Shown here in pieces: positions 21,870 through 34,271 of a stretch of DNA of 64,000 nt (its first letter is position 1; each line of letters starts with the position of its first letter). The position numbers were made by a program, and so were the translations under genes. Location: assembly GCA_033026295.1 (NCBI GenBank), contig CM065185.1:248001-312000 (forward strand). Reading direction: 5' to 3'. This DNA is from Channa striata. Its lineage: Eukaryota; Chordata; Actinopteri; Anabantiformes; Channidae. The notes under the pieces were generated by a model that saw only the letters and a list, made by a program, of their open reading frames with translations, had not been told where the DNA came from and did no database searches.

Positions 21870-22965
21870 GATGACCCAAGATGGCACCGCAGATGGCAGC
21901 CACTGTGTTTTGGTGCGCCCTACTGTGTGTTGTTTTGTGTTTTAATTAAGTTTTGTGCCACTGTTCTGCTGGCTCTTACTACAGGGAAGAGCTTATGAAC
22001 ATCAGAGCTACTACCTCTGTGGATTTATTCCCGACCCTTTGGCTTCTATTGTGGATTTACTGGCTTTTTTGATCAAGGAGGCATGCAACAAAGTGAGGGC
22101 CCGCAAGAGTGGAAAGCGTTCAGGTGTGGCTTTACGCGGATTATGAAGTGCGCTTCCCGGCATATTCCTGTCTAACGTGCGCTCACTCTGCAACAAAATG
22201 GAATAGATGACTCTCCTACTGAGCCAAAACAAAAAAAGGAGACCTTTCTACGTCCTGTGTATTGGGCTTCATAGAATCATGGCTGTGTGGTCATATACCA
22301 GATTCTGCTTTACAGCTGATAGGATTTCAAACTGGCATTTTAGATCTGCATTGAGAAGTGGGGACAAGACAAACAGCCTGGATGAGTACACAGAGACAAA
22401 TCTTGCATGATAAGAGAATGGAACAGCAATTCCACATCAGCTTCTGTGAGGACAGCATCATTCCATCACGCACCAGGGTGAGTTAAAACATTAACAAACC
22501 CTGGTTCACAGCCAAACTCTCCTTTGCCCATCACACCTCTCACCATCAAAGAGAGAGATGTGAATAGTCTGTTTAAACTGCCAAACCCTCACAAAGACGC
22601 AGGCCAAGACTCTGTCTCCCCCTCCACCCTTAAACACTGTGCCAATCAGTTGGCTCCAGTGTTTACAGACATTTTCAATACATCACTGGAGACCTGTCAT
22701 GTGCCAGTCTGCTTTAAGGCCTCGACCTTCGTGCCAGTCCAGGATCACAGGACTCAATGACTGTTGCCCTGACTTCTGTGGTCAAGAAGTCTTTTGAATG
22801 CCTTACGCCTCAAGGACATCACATACCCCCTTTTGGACCCCCTGCGGTTTACATACAGAGCCAACAGATCTTTAGACAGTGCTGTAAACATGGCCCTCCA
22901 CTTCATCCTACAGCATCTGGACTCCCCAAGATCCTATGTCAGGAGGTAGTACAACTTTCCAAGTT
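21870..22965 (+). mobile_element. Heavily deleted jockey/CR1-superfamily LINE
   Basis: Translated pieces in shifting frames match endonuclease-type LINE motifs: an LPGIFLSNVRSLCNKM-like block (about 22156-22200) and an IESWLCGHIPDS-like block (about 22270-22300). These are followed by RT finger segments, VSPSTLKHCANQLAPVFTDI (22615-22675) and PVALTSVVKKSFE-like (about 22750-22800). There are large gaps between blocks and no catalytic RT box. A Rex1/Babar-type or related element is possible but the exact family is not settled. It immediately precedes RTE copy B in the same intron. Confidence 0.6.
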
Positions 22966-23009
22966 TTCATTAATTTTTTACTTTTTACTTATTGTTTTAT
23001 ACTAATATA

Positions 23010-25590
23010 GCCACAGGGGTTGCAATCCAGTAACTTCTGTGCCGGTCCCAAGCCTGGATAAATAGAGAGGGTTGCGTCAGGAAGGGCATCGGGCATAAAA
23101 TTTTGCCAAGTACAACCATGCGAGTCATCCATAGCACTTTAATACCGGATCGGTCGAGGCCCGGGTCAATAACGACCGCCACCGGTGCTGTTAACCTACA
23201 GGGTGCCGGTGGAAATTGGACTACTTTTGGTCGAAGAAGGAGAGGAGGCAGAAGGGTTCGTGGTCAGAGAGAGAAGGGGAAAGGCAGGAGCATAGATCTG
23301 AGAGTAAGGACTCTTAACGTTGGCACAATGACAGGGAAAGGTAGAGAGCTGGCAGACATGATGGAGAGAAGGAAGGTAGATGTACTGTGTTTGCAGGAGA
23401 CGAGATGGAAGGGTAGAAAAGCACTTAGTATTGGAGGAGGATAAGAACTGTTCTACCATGGTGTGGATAGGAAGAGAAACGGAGTAGGAGTGATCCTGAA
23501 GAGGGAGTTTGTGGACAATGTTCTAGAGGTGAAAAAAGTTTCATACAGGGTGATGAGCCTAAAGCTAGAAATCGAAGGGATGATGATGAACGCAGTCACA
23601 AGTTGGCTGTGAGTTATAAGAGAAGGAGAGATTCTGGAGTGAGTTTGATGAGGTCATAGAGAGTATCCCCAGAAAAGACAGAGAGTAGTTGGAGCAGACT
23701 CTAATGGGCATGTTGGTGAGGGGAACAGAGGTGATGAGGAGGTGATGGGCAGGTTTGGTGTAAAGGTAAGGAATCCAGAAGGACAGATGGTAGTGGACTT
23801 TGCTAAAACGATGGAAATGGCTGTAGTCAACACTTACTTCCAGAAGAGAGAGGAACACAGCGTGACATACAAGAGTAGAGGTAGGAGTACACAGGTGGAC
23901 TACATTCTATGTAGACGAGGTCATTTGAGAGAGGTTAGTGACTGTAAAGTGGTGGTAGGAGAGAGTGTAGCCAGACAGCACCGCATGGTGGTGTGTAAGA
24001 TGACTCTGGTGGTCAGGAAGAAGAAGAGAGGAAAGACAGAAAAGAAGACCAAGTGGTGGAAGCTAAAGAATGAAGAAACTTGCGAGGAATTCAGGCAGAA
24101 TTTGAGACAGGCTTTGGGTGGTCAGGGAGACCTTCCAGATGACTGGGAAACTACAGCAGAGGTAATCAGGGAAACAGGAAGGAAGGTGCTTGGTGTGTCA
24201 TCTGGAAAGAGGAAAGATGATAAAGACACTTGTTGGTGGAATGATTAAGTACAGGACTGCATCCAGAAGAAGAGGTTAGCTAAAAGGAAGTGGGATGTAG
24301 AAAGGACTGAGGAAAGTAGACTGGAGTACAAGGAAGTGCAGCGCAGAGTGAAGAGGGAGGTGGCAAAGGCTAAACAGAAAGCTTTCGATGAGCTGTATGA
24401 CAGGTTAGACACGAAGGAAGGAGAGAAGGACTTGTACAGGATAGCCAGACAGAGAGATAGGGATGGGAAAGATGTGCAACAGATAAGTGTGATTAAAGAC
24501 AGAGATGGAAAGGTGCTAACAAGCCAGGAGAGTGTGCAGAGAAGATGGAAGGAGGATTTTGAGGAGCTGAAGCAGTGAGCAGTGAAGTTTCTGACAGGTC
24601 TGTTTAACAGGATTTTAGAGAGTGAGAAGATGCCTGAGGAATGGAGGAGAAGCGTTTTAGTGCTGATCTTTAAGAACAAGGGTGACACGCAGAACTGTAG
24701 CAACTACAGAGGGATAAAGCTGATGAGCCACACAATGAAGCTTTGGGAAAGAGTAGTGGAAGCCAGGCTTAGGAAGGAGGTGGAGATTTGTGAGCAGCAG
24801 TATGGTTTCATGCCCCGTAAGAGCACCACTGATGCCATTTTCGCTTTGAGGTTGTTGATGGAAAAGTACAGAGATGGTCAGAAGGAGCTGCATTGTATCT
24901 TTGTGGATTTAGAGAAGGCAGAGTGCCAATGACAGAGTGCCAAGGACATGGAGGAGCTGTGGTACTGTTTGAGGACATTTGTCAGTGGAGTAGGCAGAGA
25001 ACAAGGAACAGCTCAGCTCTGGAAAGAAGAAGCATGAAAGTAGTCCAGGACATGTATGAGAGGAGCATGGAAGGAGGTCAGAGTGCAGGCGGGTTGGAAT
25101 GGGTGGAGGAAAGTGTCAGGAGTGTTGTGTGACAGAAGAGTGTCAGCAAGACTCAAAGGAAAGATGTACAGGACACTGGTGAGACCAGCTCTGCTCTATG
25201 GGTTAGAGACAGTAGCAGTGAGAAAGAGACTAGAGGCAGAGATGGAAGCAGCAGAGATGAAGATGTTGAGGTTCTCCTTAGGAGTGACAAGAATAAGGAA
25301 CAGGCTCATCAGAGGGACAGCCTGTTTAAGTAGCAAAGTCAGAGAGGCCAGATTTAGATGGTTTGGACATTGCAGAGGAGGGATAGTGAATATATTGGTA
25401 GAAGGATGTTGGAGATGGAGCTGCCAGGCAAGAGGGCAAGAGGACGACCAAAGAGATATATGGATGTCCTAACAGAGGACATGAGGTTAGCTGGTGTCAG
25501 AGAGGAAGATGCCCAGGATAGAGTGAAGTGGAAACGGATGATGCACTGTGGCGACCCCTGATGGGAAAAGTCGAAAGAGTAGTAGATTTG
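23010..25590 (+). mobile_element. RTE-clade LINE copy B, the only copy with its 5' end
   Basis: It starts with the 5' UTR (gccacaggggttgcaatcc; gggttgcgtcaggaagggca). A broken AP-type endonuclease follows: LNVGTMTGKGRELADMM, DVLCLQETRWKG (23290-23444) and QVDYILCRRGHLREVSDC (23742-24248). The linker and RT start come next (GEKDLYRIARQRDRDGKDVQ, 24336-24578), then an RT part with LMSHTMKLWERVVEARLRKE and GFMPRKSTTDAIFALR (24582-24932). The palm with the catalytic Asp pair is deleted after LEKA. The C-terminal region resumes at RKVSGVLCDRRVSARLKG (about 25100) and it ends with GGCGACCCC near 25550 and an AGTAGTAG tail. At least five frame breaks make it inactive. It is antisense to map4. Family members are often misannotated as craniofacial development protein 2-like. 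Confidence 0.88.
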
Positions 25591-25734
25591 GCACAATACA
25601 ATGGCAAAGCTCATCATAATTCTATTACAGTAGATGAAAGAACTTTCTCTTAAACTTTACTCTTACTCAGGCATTGTCTATAGTTTCTTCACACTGATGA
25701 AATAAATGTCTATCGAAAGTTGACTTAAAATATC

Positions 25735-26072
25735 TTGTTTATCTGCATCAATCTTGTCTCCGTTCTCCCGTAGTTGTGCATCTCTTTCTCTGTCTCCCTC
25801 TCTCTGTCCCTGTGTTCAGGTGTCCCTGGCTTTGGAGCTGTGTGTCTTCCAGTGTGCAGCTACTGGTCCTATCAACCTGCCCAGTGTTTTGTTGTTGCTT
25901 TTTTTGCTCCTTCTTTTTCTCTCTTCACTTTCCACTCACCCAAACCGGTCAAGGCAGATGGCCAACCACCCTGAGCCTGGTTCTGCTGTAGGTTTCTTTT
26001 CTTAAATGTCTCTATAGTCTATGATGGCTTTGTTGTAAATTGGCGCTATATAAATAAAGTTGAACTGAATAC
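25735..26072 (+). mobile_element. L2-clade LINE 3' UTR fragment
   Basis: Matches the 3' UTR of the L2 copy at 8648-10537 in reverse orientation. Shared blocks include gtgcagctactggtcctatc, ccggtcaaggcagatgg, and the end ggcgctatataaataaagtt followed by a TGAA tail. No coding part remains, so it is a strongly 5'-truncated insertion. It lies about 300 nt below the donor of the exon ending at 26384. Confidence 0.8.
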
Positions 26073-26383
26073 AATTGATTTGAAAATCTTAACTAGTGGA
26101 AAGATGACATTTCACTTTTCATTCTTGGCTACTAACCTCTAAATCAACCACAACACACTTTCTCTAGCAGGTGTAAATGGCAATCAGTAAGCACAGCAAA
26201 CACCTTCATGAATTATTAAACCTGGTTGGCAGTTTGGAGGTTACCGAAAAACCAATTGAGTCCAAACCCCTTCCAACAAACTCATTTACACATATACATA
26301 CAAATTATGCATACACACTGAAAATTTACTGTTTCACATTTTCTTGTGACCCACCCCACAGACACACAAAACAAAATTCTTAC

Positions 26384-28004
26384 CCACTGTATTTGGTTTA
26401 GTATCTTGGCTGCTGCTAACAGACGTTCCTGCAGGAGGTGGAACAGGGAGTAAAAAGTGGGTCTCCCAGCTTGCATTATGCCTCTTGGGGGGTGGGGATG
26501 ATGGCAACACAGGTGATGTCATTAATGGGTATGACATCATTGTCGCCATTGCAGCAGCAGCTTCTGAGCCATCTGTAACTGTGAGCGAACGTCGGACAGC
26601 AACGTGTGGGTAAGGCACCCTGGGCGGGCAAGTCATTCCCATTAACGCAAAATTGGGTACATTGGGTGTTATCACTGACAAGCCTCCCATGCCAGTGGGG
26701 TATGTTCCAGCCATCACTGTGGGAACAGACAGGTGTGAACAGTCAGACATCGCACGTCTTACCGCAGTCCGTTGTGGCAGTTCAGTAACGTTGCTAGGTA
26801 TTGTTCCTCTGTTCAATGTGCCACATGATCCAGCTTTCCCATCTTCTACATGAGTTAAATTCTGTGACATGCCTGGAACTCCAGTCTCTATTTTAGCTAT
26901 ACTAAGTGAAACGCATGACGTTGTATTTTTAATATGGCTTACTTTTTCTCTTTCCATAGCACCCTCACATAAACCACCGAACCCAACGCCAACATTACCT
27001 CTGTTGCCTGAGGATGGTGGTATGCCTGCTGTGGGCCATGCAGTGACACTGGCTTTACCTCCTGTTAGGACAGCAGCAGGAGGAACAGTATCAGCAGGTT
27101 GTGCAATGACACCTTGCTTTTCTAAAGATAGCTTTAAAGTTAGGTTTCCAGTTATATCAGCTGTTGAATTTTCTTTAAGATTTCCAAGTAGTCCTCCAGA
27201 TGTGGAGGAACAAACAGACTTTTTCTGATCCTCCTTATTTTCTTGACATGAACTGGGACTTCCTGTAAAAGAAGGGTTGCGTGTGTTTCTCTCCTCAAAC
27301 CCTGGGGTCTGAAATGGAGCTGAAAACAATCCCTGACCCTGGGCAGACACCTGGAATCCCTGCATGTACAATCCATCTTTGCTAGCTGCATAATTTTGCT
27401 GCTGATCATTCTGTCCAAAAAGGTTTGTTGTAGGTTTAGAGTCTAGTGCAGTATTCACAAATGATTTCCCAGGTAATGAAGAGAAAGGGGAGGAATGGGA
27501 AGACAGGGGGCTGCTTGGGTTTTCTCCTGCACTTCCTAATAATGCCCCTACTCCTCCCAAACTGTGTTCTTCCTCCTTTGGCCACACCCCTTTGGACCCC
27601 TCATTTTCAATTTTCAGCACTGGAATTTTGAAGTAGAGTGTTGCTGGTACCTCGGCTGCCATTCCAGATGATGTCCCCTCAGTCCTGCCTTGCCCTAATT
27701 TCACCTCGTTTTCTGTCAAAGTTATTTTGGAGCCCCCCTGGATGGGGGAAGCTACCTGCCCCCCTGGTGCCATCTGGCCTTGGCATTGCCAGTCATTAAG
27801 CTGGGCAGAGGCTGGGCTGGAGGGGGAGAGTGTGGAGGAGAACAGGGCTGTGGGAATGCTGGTGCCAGAAAGAGTGTTGGGAGGCTTGTGTTGCTGTTGT
27901 TGATGCTGCTGCTGCTGTTCATGTCCACTAGAAGGCTGTCCATACCCAGCGGTACTGCCAATGATGCCAGGCTGCTTCCAGGGTGAATCAGACAGGAAAG
28001 ACAT
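26384..28004 (-). CDS. map4: map4 large projection-domain exon with possible internal start
   Basis: An open frame runs from ATG 28004 to the donor GTGG|GTAAGA at 26384/26383. The last base is completed by TG at the start of the exon at 18449 (phase 1), giving Val-Lys. Two 5' forms are plausible. Spliced inclusion could use the acceptor cattcccacag before 27847, which leaves 1464 nt in the right phase for the exon at 52181. Alternatively this is a first coding exon starting at 28004, where A is at -3 of the ATG and an in-frame TGA lies just upstream. The 28004-27848 extension carries a Gln/His run (QQQQHQQQQH). The rest is Gly/Ser/Thr/Pro-rich with NLFGQND and PFQTPGF motifs and no known fold. 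It is read as a disordered projection region. Confidence 0.7.
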
Positions 28005-28359
28005 ACTCCTGGTATGTTTTCAGGTCCTCTTGTATTGCTGTTTTTCTTGTTTGGTCTCTTGTCTTGTCTGTCTCTTGTTCACTCCTTTTTGTCTTTTTAG
28101 TTCGTCCTTCACTTGTCTTCCGCGTTTCCCTCCTAGAGAAGAAATGTCCTCAGTATCCAAAGTGTTAAGAGGTAGGAGAGTAGAGGAAGCAATGCATCCT
28201 TTGTTTTTTAAGAGATACTTCAGTGTTGTGTGTCTCTGTGTGTGTAACTGTGCAGATGTGAGTGAAGTATGTGTGTGTTTACAAGCAAAGCAAAAGTCGG
28301 GTGGGTGGAAGTGTGTCTGTTCGTCTCGACTTCTCTCTAAGCACTGCACAGATCAACTG

Positions 28360-28500
28360 TGGGGCTAAATTGCACCTTGCTCTGTCTCTGTATCTCTCAT
28401 TTCCTTCTCTCTCTGTGTGTGACATCACACAGTCACGTGACGGAATATTCCCTCATTCGCTGGAGCCCAATTTCAGCATCTAGTCCCTAGCGACAAACAT
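28360..28500 (-). promoter_or_regulatory. Candidate internal map4 promoter
   Basis: About 430 bp upstream (minus-strand sense) of ATG 28004 there is a palindromic E-box TCACGTGA (28433-28440). A CRE-like TGACATCA lies next to it at 28420-28427, and a CCAAT-like motif occurs near 28467. No TATA box is seen. The cluster of sites, together with an in-frame stop just before the ATG and a poor acceptor at that point, suggests transcription could start here. This is inference from motifs only. Confidence 0.3.
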
Positions 28501-28504
28501 GCAC

Positions 28505-30945
28505 CAGTACACACATGAGGACACAAGACAGCACACAAACCCACAAATGCACACACACACTAGAACATGGGCACACAAACAGATCAATGGATGGCACAGA
28601 TACTTAGCTACCATTTGACAGTCAATGTTTACTGTTCACATAGATAGAAAGTGACAAAGACAAGGACAGACTAGTTAAGCATCATTTAAGAATCTTTCTC
28701 CACCCAGACACAGAAGATAAATTAAAAATACTACATATATATTTTAGGGTAAATTTTACCATACTAATAAGAGATGACACTGTGATCACAACAACTAACT
28801 TTTTGGCCAAACCTTGTTTTCTTGTCTTATTAATTTAATTTAATTTTCTACACATCACATTGACTTTGCAGTACTGATGTTGCCCATATAGGGTGTCAGG
28901 GGGCCTTCACAAAGGCCTGTGTTTTATTCTACATAAATATAGAACAGAACTAAACTAGAATCCACATATTGGTCTTTATGTGGTAAATAAAACTAACATG
29001 GTCTGAGTAATGATTGCATTATGCAAAATAACCAAATATTCACCAGGATTATGCCAGATGCTCAATTAAACATAAAAAAATATTTTTGTAATGAACATTA
29101 TGTGAACTAATATCTACTCAACAAAAAAGGATCTCTGCGTGCCCAGTTAAGATTTGGAAACAGGATTTCATGTCGGTACTGAATAACATGACCTGTTTTG
29201 TCAACTTTGTGACTAGTGAAAATGAATGAACGGCACATAGTTTTATGCTGTTCTTTGTATCACAATTAAATAATTACACCCTTTGTAAAACAATAAAAGA
29301 TTATTTTGTATGAAAGATGCATATACATTATATTGTTGATTGTAATGCACCCATGTGGGACATACCATATTGTTGGTATGCATACATTTTTTGTGAAAAT
29401 TCATGAAGTGATACAAAACATTACTGAGGAAAGCAACAGTATAGTGCACTGATTTAGGGGGTGTAACTCTCCAACTTCCAATCACATGCTGCCCAGGATT
29501 TATACTACAGAATAACAAGGCTCACTTTTGACTGATGCTGACCTTGGGCACACACAGAGAGAAACTATGTGTGTAAGGGCCTGCTAACTATCAGTAATAA
29601 AGTATATTGCAGGCTTAAAGTTGGGCATTATGAAATACAAGATGAAACACATTGGTGTATTTGAAGCATTTCACTGATTCATGTAATGAAATTCCATGTA
29701 GCACTCTGGTTATGCACACCATGCATGCTACAAAAAGCATAAACTGACTTTGATCAGTGGATTTCACTATTCTCTCTTTAAATAATCTCCACAATAGAGT
29801 TTACTTGTTGATTCAAGTATGAAACAATCTTTGCCTAACCAAAGATTCAATATCGGATGCTGTCATGACAATATGCAATACATGTATCACATAACTCTGA
29901 CTAGGGTTTAAATGAAGACCAGGATATTGGTGCCTCATTGCTCTAAGAAGTAATGGATAGGAATATGAATCACAGACTCTGTAGACACTGGTTACTTGGG
30001 AACCAGTGAGGATAAGCTGTCAGCAAAACACCTTTAGGTCTCAACAGTTTAAAATGCTATTTCAAATAAAAGCAGGATAAATCATTTTTTTCCCTGTAGA
30101 TTTTCACTCGATACGACAGCTGACTGTCTCCCACCAAACTCAGCTCAACCCATACACCCATGGGCTGTGCCAAAATAATAAGAACAGCTTGTCAAGCATG
30201 ACTGACAATGAATGAGTATTATGACATAATCCGCCATAAACAATTTTGTGCACTGTAACCACAAACGGGCAAAGAGCCAAAGGTCAAAAGATGAGGAGAT
30301 TAGAGTTTTGTTTAATTTCAATGAAATTGGAAAGGATGGGCATTATGCAACAAATCCTGGCAGTGTTGCTGTTAAAGTTTGGGGTAAGCTGAGAGGTGGC
30401 TTGTGCTAACATTAGTCTGAAACTTGAAAGTCTAAAACAGACAACTAAGCTGCTATTAATTCTCTCCATAGGAAGCTGTAATCACTTTTTAGATTAGGCA
30501 TTGAATCAAAAAGCTAGCTGTATGTTCATTGGGCCTTTTTGAAATTTAGCAGATATTTCTGCTCATTTCAGACATTTTAGTGCTTGTAAGTATTTAGTGC
30601 TGTAGATTTTGAACATTAAAGTGACTAATATCAGTAGCCAGGGCCCAGAGAGGAGAAGTCTCAGTGTAAGACATACTTACTGGCCAAAAACCGAATCAAT
30701 TGACTTTACAATGCTTACTTTTCAGAGAAATGCAGTTATCAAAATTTTAAATTTATTAAATAATTCCTATCTCTACCAAGGTGTAAGAGATCACCAGCAA
30801 TGTCCTAACACTTAAAAGTAGCAAAGAGATAGCTTTAATACTGGATAGGTGCACCAATACTGTGGATGGAGAGATAACATAAAGTACATGAAAAGACACA
30901 GTTTTAGCAAAATGTAATTGTTACATTTTTTTCACAGATTAGATT
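28505..30945. other. map4 intron upstream of the internal promoter, nothing recognised
   Basis: AT-rich intronic DNA with an interrupted CA-rich stretch near 28500-28580. No exon with consistent phase and no transposon domain was found. Confidence 0.4.
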
Positions 30946-30949
30946 ACGT

Positions 30950-33606
30950 TAGATCTGAGAGTAGGGACTCTTAACATTGGCACAATGACAGGGAAAGGTA
31001 GAAAGCTGGCAGACATGATGGAGATAAGGAAGGTAGATGTACTGTGTGTGCAGGAGACAAGGTGGAAGGGTAGCAAAGCACGTAGTATTGGAGGAGGATA
31101 CAAACTGTTCTACCATGGTGTGGATAGGAAGAGAAACAGGGTTGGAGTGATCCTGAAGAGGGAGTTTGTGAATAATGTTCTAGTGGTGAAAAGAGTCTCA
31201 GACAGGGTGATGAGCCTAAAGCTAGAAATCAAAGGGGTGATGGTGAACGTAGTCAGTGGGTATGCTCCACAAGTTGGCTGTGAGTTAGAAGAGAAGGAGA
31301 AATTCTGGGTGTCAGTTTGATGAGGTCGTAGAGAGTATGCCCAGGGGAGAGAGAGTAGTTGTTGGAGCTTTAATGGGCATGTTTGGTGAGGGGAACAGAG
31401 GTGATGAGGAGATGATGGGCAGGTTTGGTGTAAAGGACAGAAATCCAGAAGGACAGATGGTTGTGGACTTTGCGAAGAGGATGGAAATGGCTGTAGTCAA
31501 CACAGAGTGACATACAAGAGTGGGGGTAGGAGTACACAGGTGGTCTACATTTTATGTAGACGAGGTCATTTAAGAGAGGTTAGTGACTGTAAAGTGGTGG
31601 TAGGAGAGAGTGGAGCCAGACAGCATCGCATGGTGGTGTGTAAGATGACTCAGAAGAAGAAGAGAGGAAAGACAGAAAAGAAGACCAAGTGGTGGAAGCT
31701 AAAGAATGGAGAAACTTGCGAGGAATTTAGGCAGAAGCTCAGACAAGCTTTGGGTGGTGGCGGAAGAGCTTCCAGATGACTGGGAAACTACAGCACAGGT
31801 AATCAGGGAAACAGGTAAGAAGGTGCTTGGTGTGTCATCTGGAAAGAGGAAAGAAGATAAAGACACTTGGTGGTGGTATGATTAAGTACAGGACTGCATC
31901 CAGAGGAAGAGGTTGGCTAAAAGGAAGTGGGATGTAGAGAGGAATGGGGAAAGTAGACATGACTACAAGAAAGTGCAGCGCAAGTGAAGAGGGAGGTGGC
32001 AAAGGCCAAACAGAAAGCTTACGATGAGCTGTATGACAGGTTAGACACGAAGAAAGGAGAGAAGGACTTTTACAGGGTAGCCAGAAAGAGAGATAGGAAT
32101 GGGAGGGTTGTGCCACAGATAAGGGTGATTAAAGAAAGAGATGGAAAGGTGCTAATGACCCAGGAGAGTGTGCAGAGAAGAGGCAAAGAGTATTTTGAGG
32201 AGCTGATGAATGAGGAAAATGACAGGGAAAGAAGGGAGGAAGATGTGTATGTTGTGGAGCAGGAAATAGCAGAGATTAGAAAGTATGAGGTGAGGAAGGC
32301 TCTGAAAAGGATGAAGAGCAAAAAGGCTGTTGGTCCTGATGATGTACCTGTGGAGGTGTGGAAGTGCCTAGGAGAGACAGCACTGGAGTTTCTGACAAGT
32401 CTGTTTAACAGGATTTTAGAGAGTGTGAAGATGCCTGAGGAAGAGGGGAGGCATTCTGCTACTGATCTTTAAGAACAAGGGTGACACAAAGAACTGTAGC
32501 AACTAAAGAGGGATGAAGCTGATGAGCCACACAATGAAGCTGTGGGAAAGAGTAGTGGAAGCCAGGCTTAGGAAGGAAGTGGAGATTTGTGAGCAGCAGT
32601 ATGGTTTCATGCCCCGTAAGAGCACCACTGATGCCATTTTCGCTTTGAGGTTGCTGATGGAAAAGTACAGAGATGGTCAGAAGGAGCTGCATTGTGTCTT
32701 TGTGGATTTAGAGAAGGCGTATGAAGGGTGCCGAGGGAGGAGCTGTGGTACTGTATGAGGATGTCGGGAGTGGCTGAGAAGTACGTCAGAGTAGTCCAGG
32801 ACGTGTATGAGAGGAGCATGACGGTGGTGAGATGTGCCGTAGGTCAGACAGAAGAGTTCAAGATGGAGGTGGGACTACACCAAGGATCGGCTTTGAGTCC
32901 CTTCTTGTTTGCTATGCTGATGGACAGGTTGACAGAGGATGTCAGACAGAAATCTCCCTGGACAATAATGTTTGCAGATAACATTGTGATTTTCAGTGAG
33001 AGTAGAGAGCAGGTGGAGGAACAGCTTGAGAGGTGGAGGTTTGCTCTGAAAAGAAGAGGCATGAAAGTCTGTTGTAGCAAGACAGAATACATGTGTCTAA
33101 ACGAGAGGGAGCAAGGTAGAAGAGTGAGGTTACAGGGGGCTGAGGTGAACAAGGTGCAGGAGTTTAAGTACTTGGGGTCAACAGTTCAGTGTGATGGGGA
33201 GTGTGGACAAGAGGTGAAGAGGCGAGTGCAGGCGGGTTGGAGTGGGTGGAGGAAAGTGTCAAGAGTGTTGTGTGACAGAAGAGTGTCAGCAAGACTCAAA
33301 GGAAAGGTGTATAGGACAGTGGTGAGACCAGCTCTGCTCTATGGGCTAGAGACAGTGAGAAAGAGACAAGAGGCAGAGATGGAAGCAGGAGAGATGAAAA
33401 TGTTGAAGTTCTCTTTAGGAGTGACAAGGTGGGACGAGCACATCAGAGGGACAGCGCACGTTGCCTGTGTTAGTTACAAAGTCAGAGAGGCCAGACTGAG
33501 ATGGTTTGGACATGTGCAGAGGAGGGATAGTGAATATATTGGTAAAAGGATGTTGGAGATGGAGCTGCCAGGCAAGAGGGCGAGAGGACGACCAAAGAGG
33601 AGATAT
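30950..33606 (+). mobile_element. RTE-clade LINE copy C, truncated at both ends
   Basis: It begins inside the endonuclease (RKLADMMEIRKVDVLCVQET; 30985-31320) with SGYAPQVGCELEEKEKFW. A deletion then removes part of the endonuclease before TYKSGGRSTQV (31507). The linker and RT start are at 31984-32472 (KAVGPDDVPVEVWKCLGETA). The RT core and C-terminal region run 32728-33609 as the longest open RTE frame in the window (293 codons): LHQGSALSPFLFAMLMDRLT, then TIMFADNIVIFSES, then YLGSTVQCDGECGQ. The catalytic box reads FADN instead of FADD. The sequence stops at 33606 without the GGCGACCCC 3' end. It is antisense to map4 and inactive. Confidence 0.88.
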
Positions 33607-33851
33607 TAATATTGACAAGTAAAACTGTAGAAATGGCTAAACAACAGCTTTAGTAACTTTGACACTCAGTGAGAATCAAATAAAGAAATACAGGTTAAAA
33701 CAAATTAACATTAGGCTGCAAAAGCAGGGGAGACGATGCCCTTGTACTATAATAGAAGACCTTTTTTCCAAAGTTTACAGATTGCTGAACATCAGCTGGA
33801 GATGGAGGAAGTAGAGAGAGAAAGCTGGGTGAAGAGGGAGAGAAGTGTGGG

Positions 33852-34271
33852 GTGGAGGTGTGGGGAGGGGAGGAGGATCTTGTCAGAGTGTTTCTATTTT
33901 TATTCTTCGACCTCACTGACTATCACACCCAGTCCACCTCTTCTCTATCTCTCCATCAACCATTTGCAGAGTCTCTTTGTTTCCACAGCAACCGCCTGCC
34001 ATGTCTCCCTGACAACAGCGCTTCCCTCTTCCCCACCAACTCCCCTGCAGCCCCCGTCTCACCCAATCAGTCGCAGATGCAGTTTGTATTAGGGCACTAT
34101 AGCGACACAATGAGTCTAAAGAAGACAAGGGAAGAAGTGATGTGGATGGAGGGGACAGAAAGGGTGAGGAGGTGGAGGAAGGCGGAAGAGGAAAACAAGG
34201 TGGAGAAGAAAGTGGACAGAGTGAATAAAAAAATGGGGAGGGAAGATACAGGAGATACAAATGAGAGGTAA
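33852..34271 (+). CDS. Unidentified ORF, possible orphan exon or captured fragment
   Basis: A 139-codon open frame on the strand opposite to map4, between RTE copy C and the DIRS element. A good acceptor-like tract (ctctatctctccatcaacca then tttgcag near 33960-33967) precedes SLCFHSNRLPCLPDNSASLF. The product continues through NSPAAPVSPNQSQMQF to a highly charged Lys/Glu/Arg tail ending at a TAA at 34271. Composition is protein-like, with balanced Pro/Ser in the first half and charged residues in the second, but no family is recognised. It may be a captured gene fragment, an unknown transposon piece or chance. Confidence 0.2.
   Translation: MEVWGGEEDLVRVFLFLFFDLTDYHTQSTSSLSLHQPFAESLCFHSNRLPCLPDNSASLFPTNSPAAPVSPNQSQMQFVLGHYSDTMSLKKTREEVMWMEGTERVRRWRKAEEENKVEKKVDRVNKKMGREDTGDTNER

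Noticed and set aside
23010..25590. Host gene resembling craniofacial development protein 2
   Set aside because: Such matches come from RTE/BovB-type endonuclease and RT sequence; five degraded copies in one window show it is a repeat.
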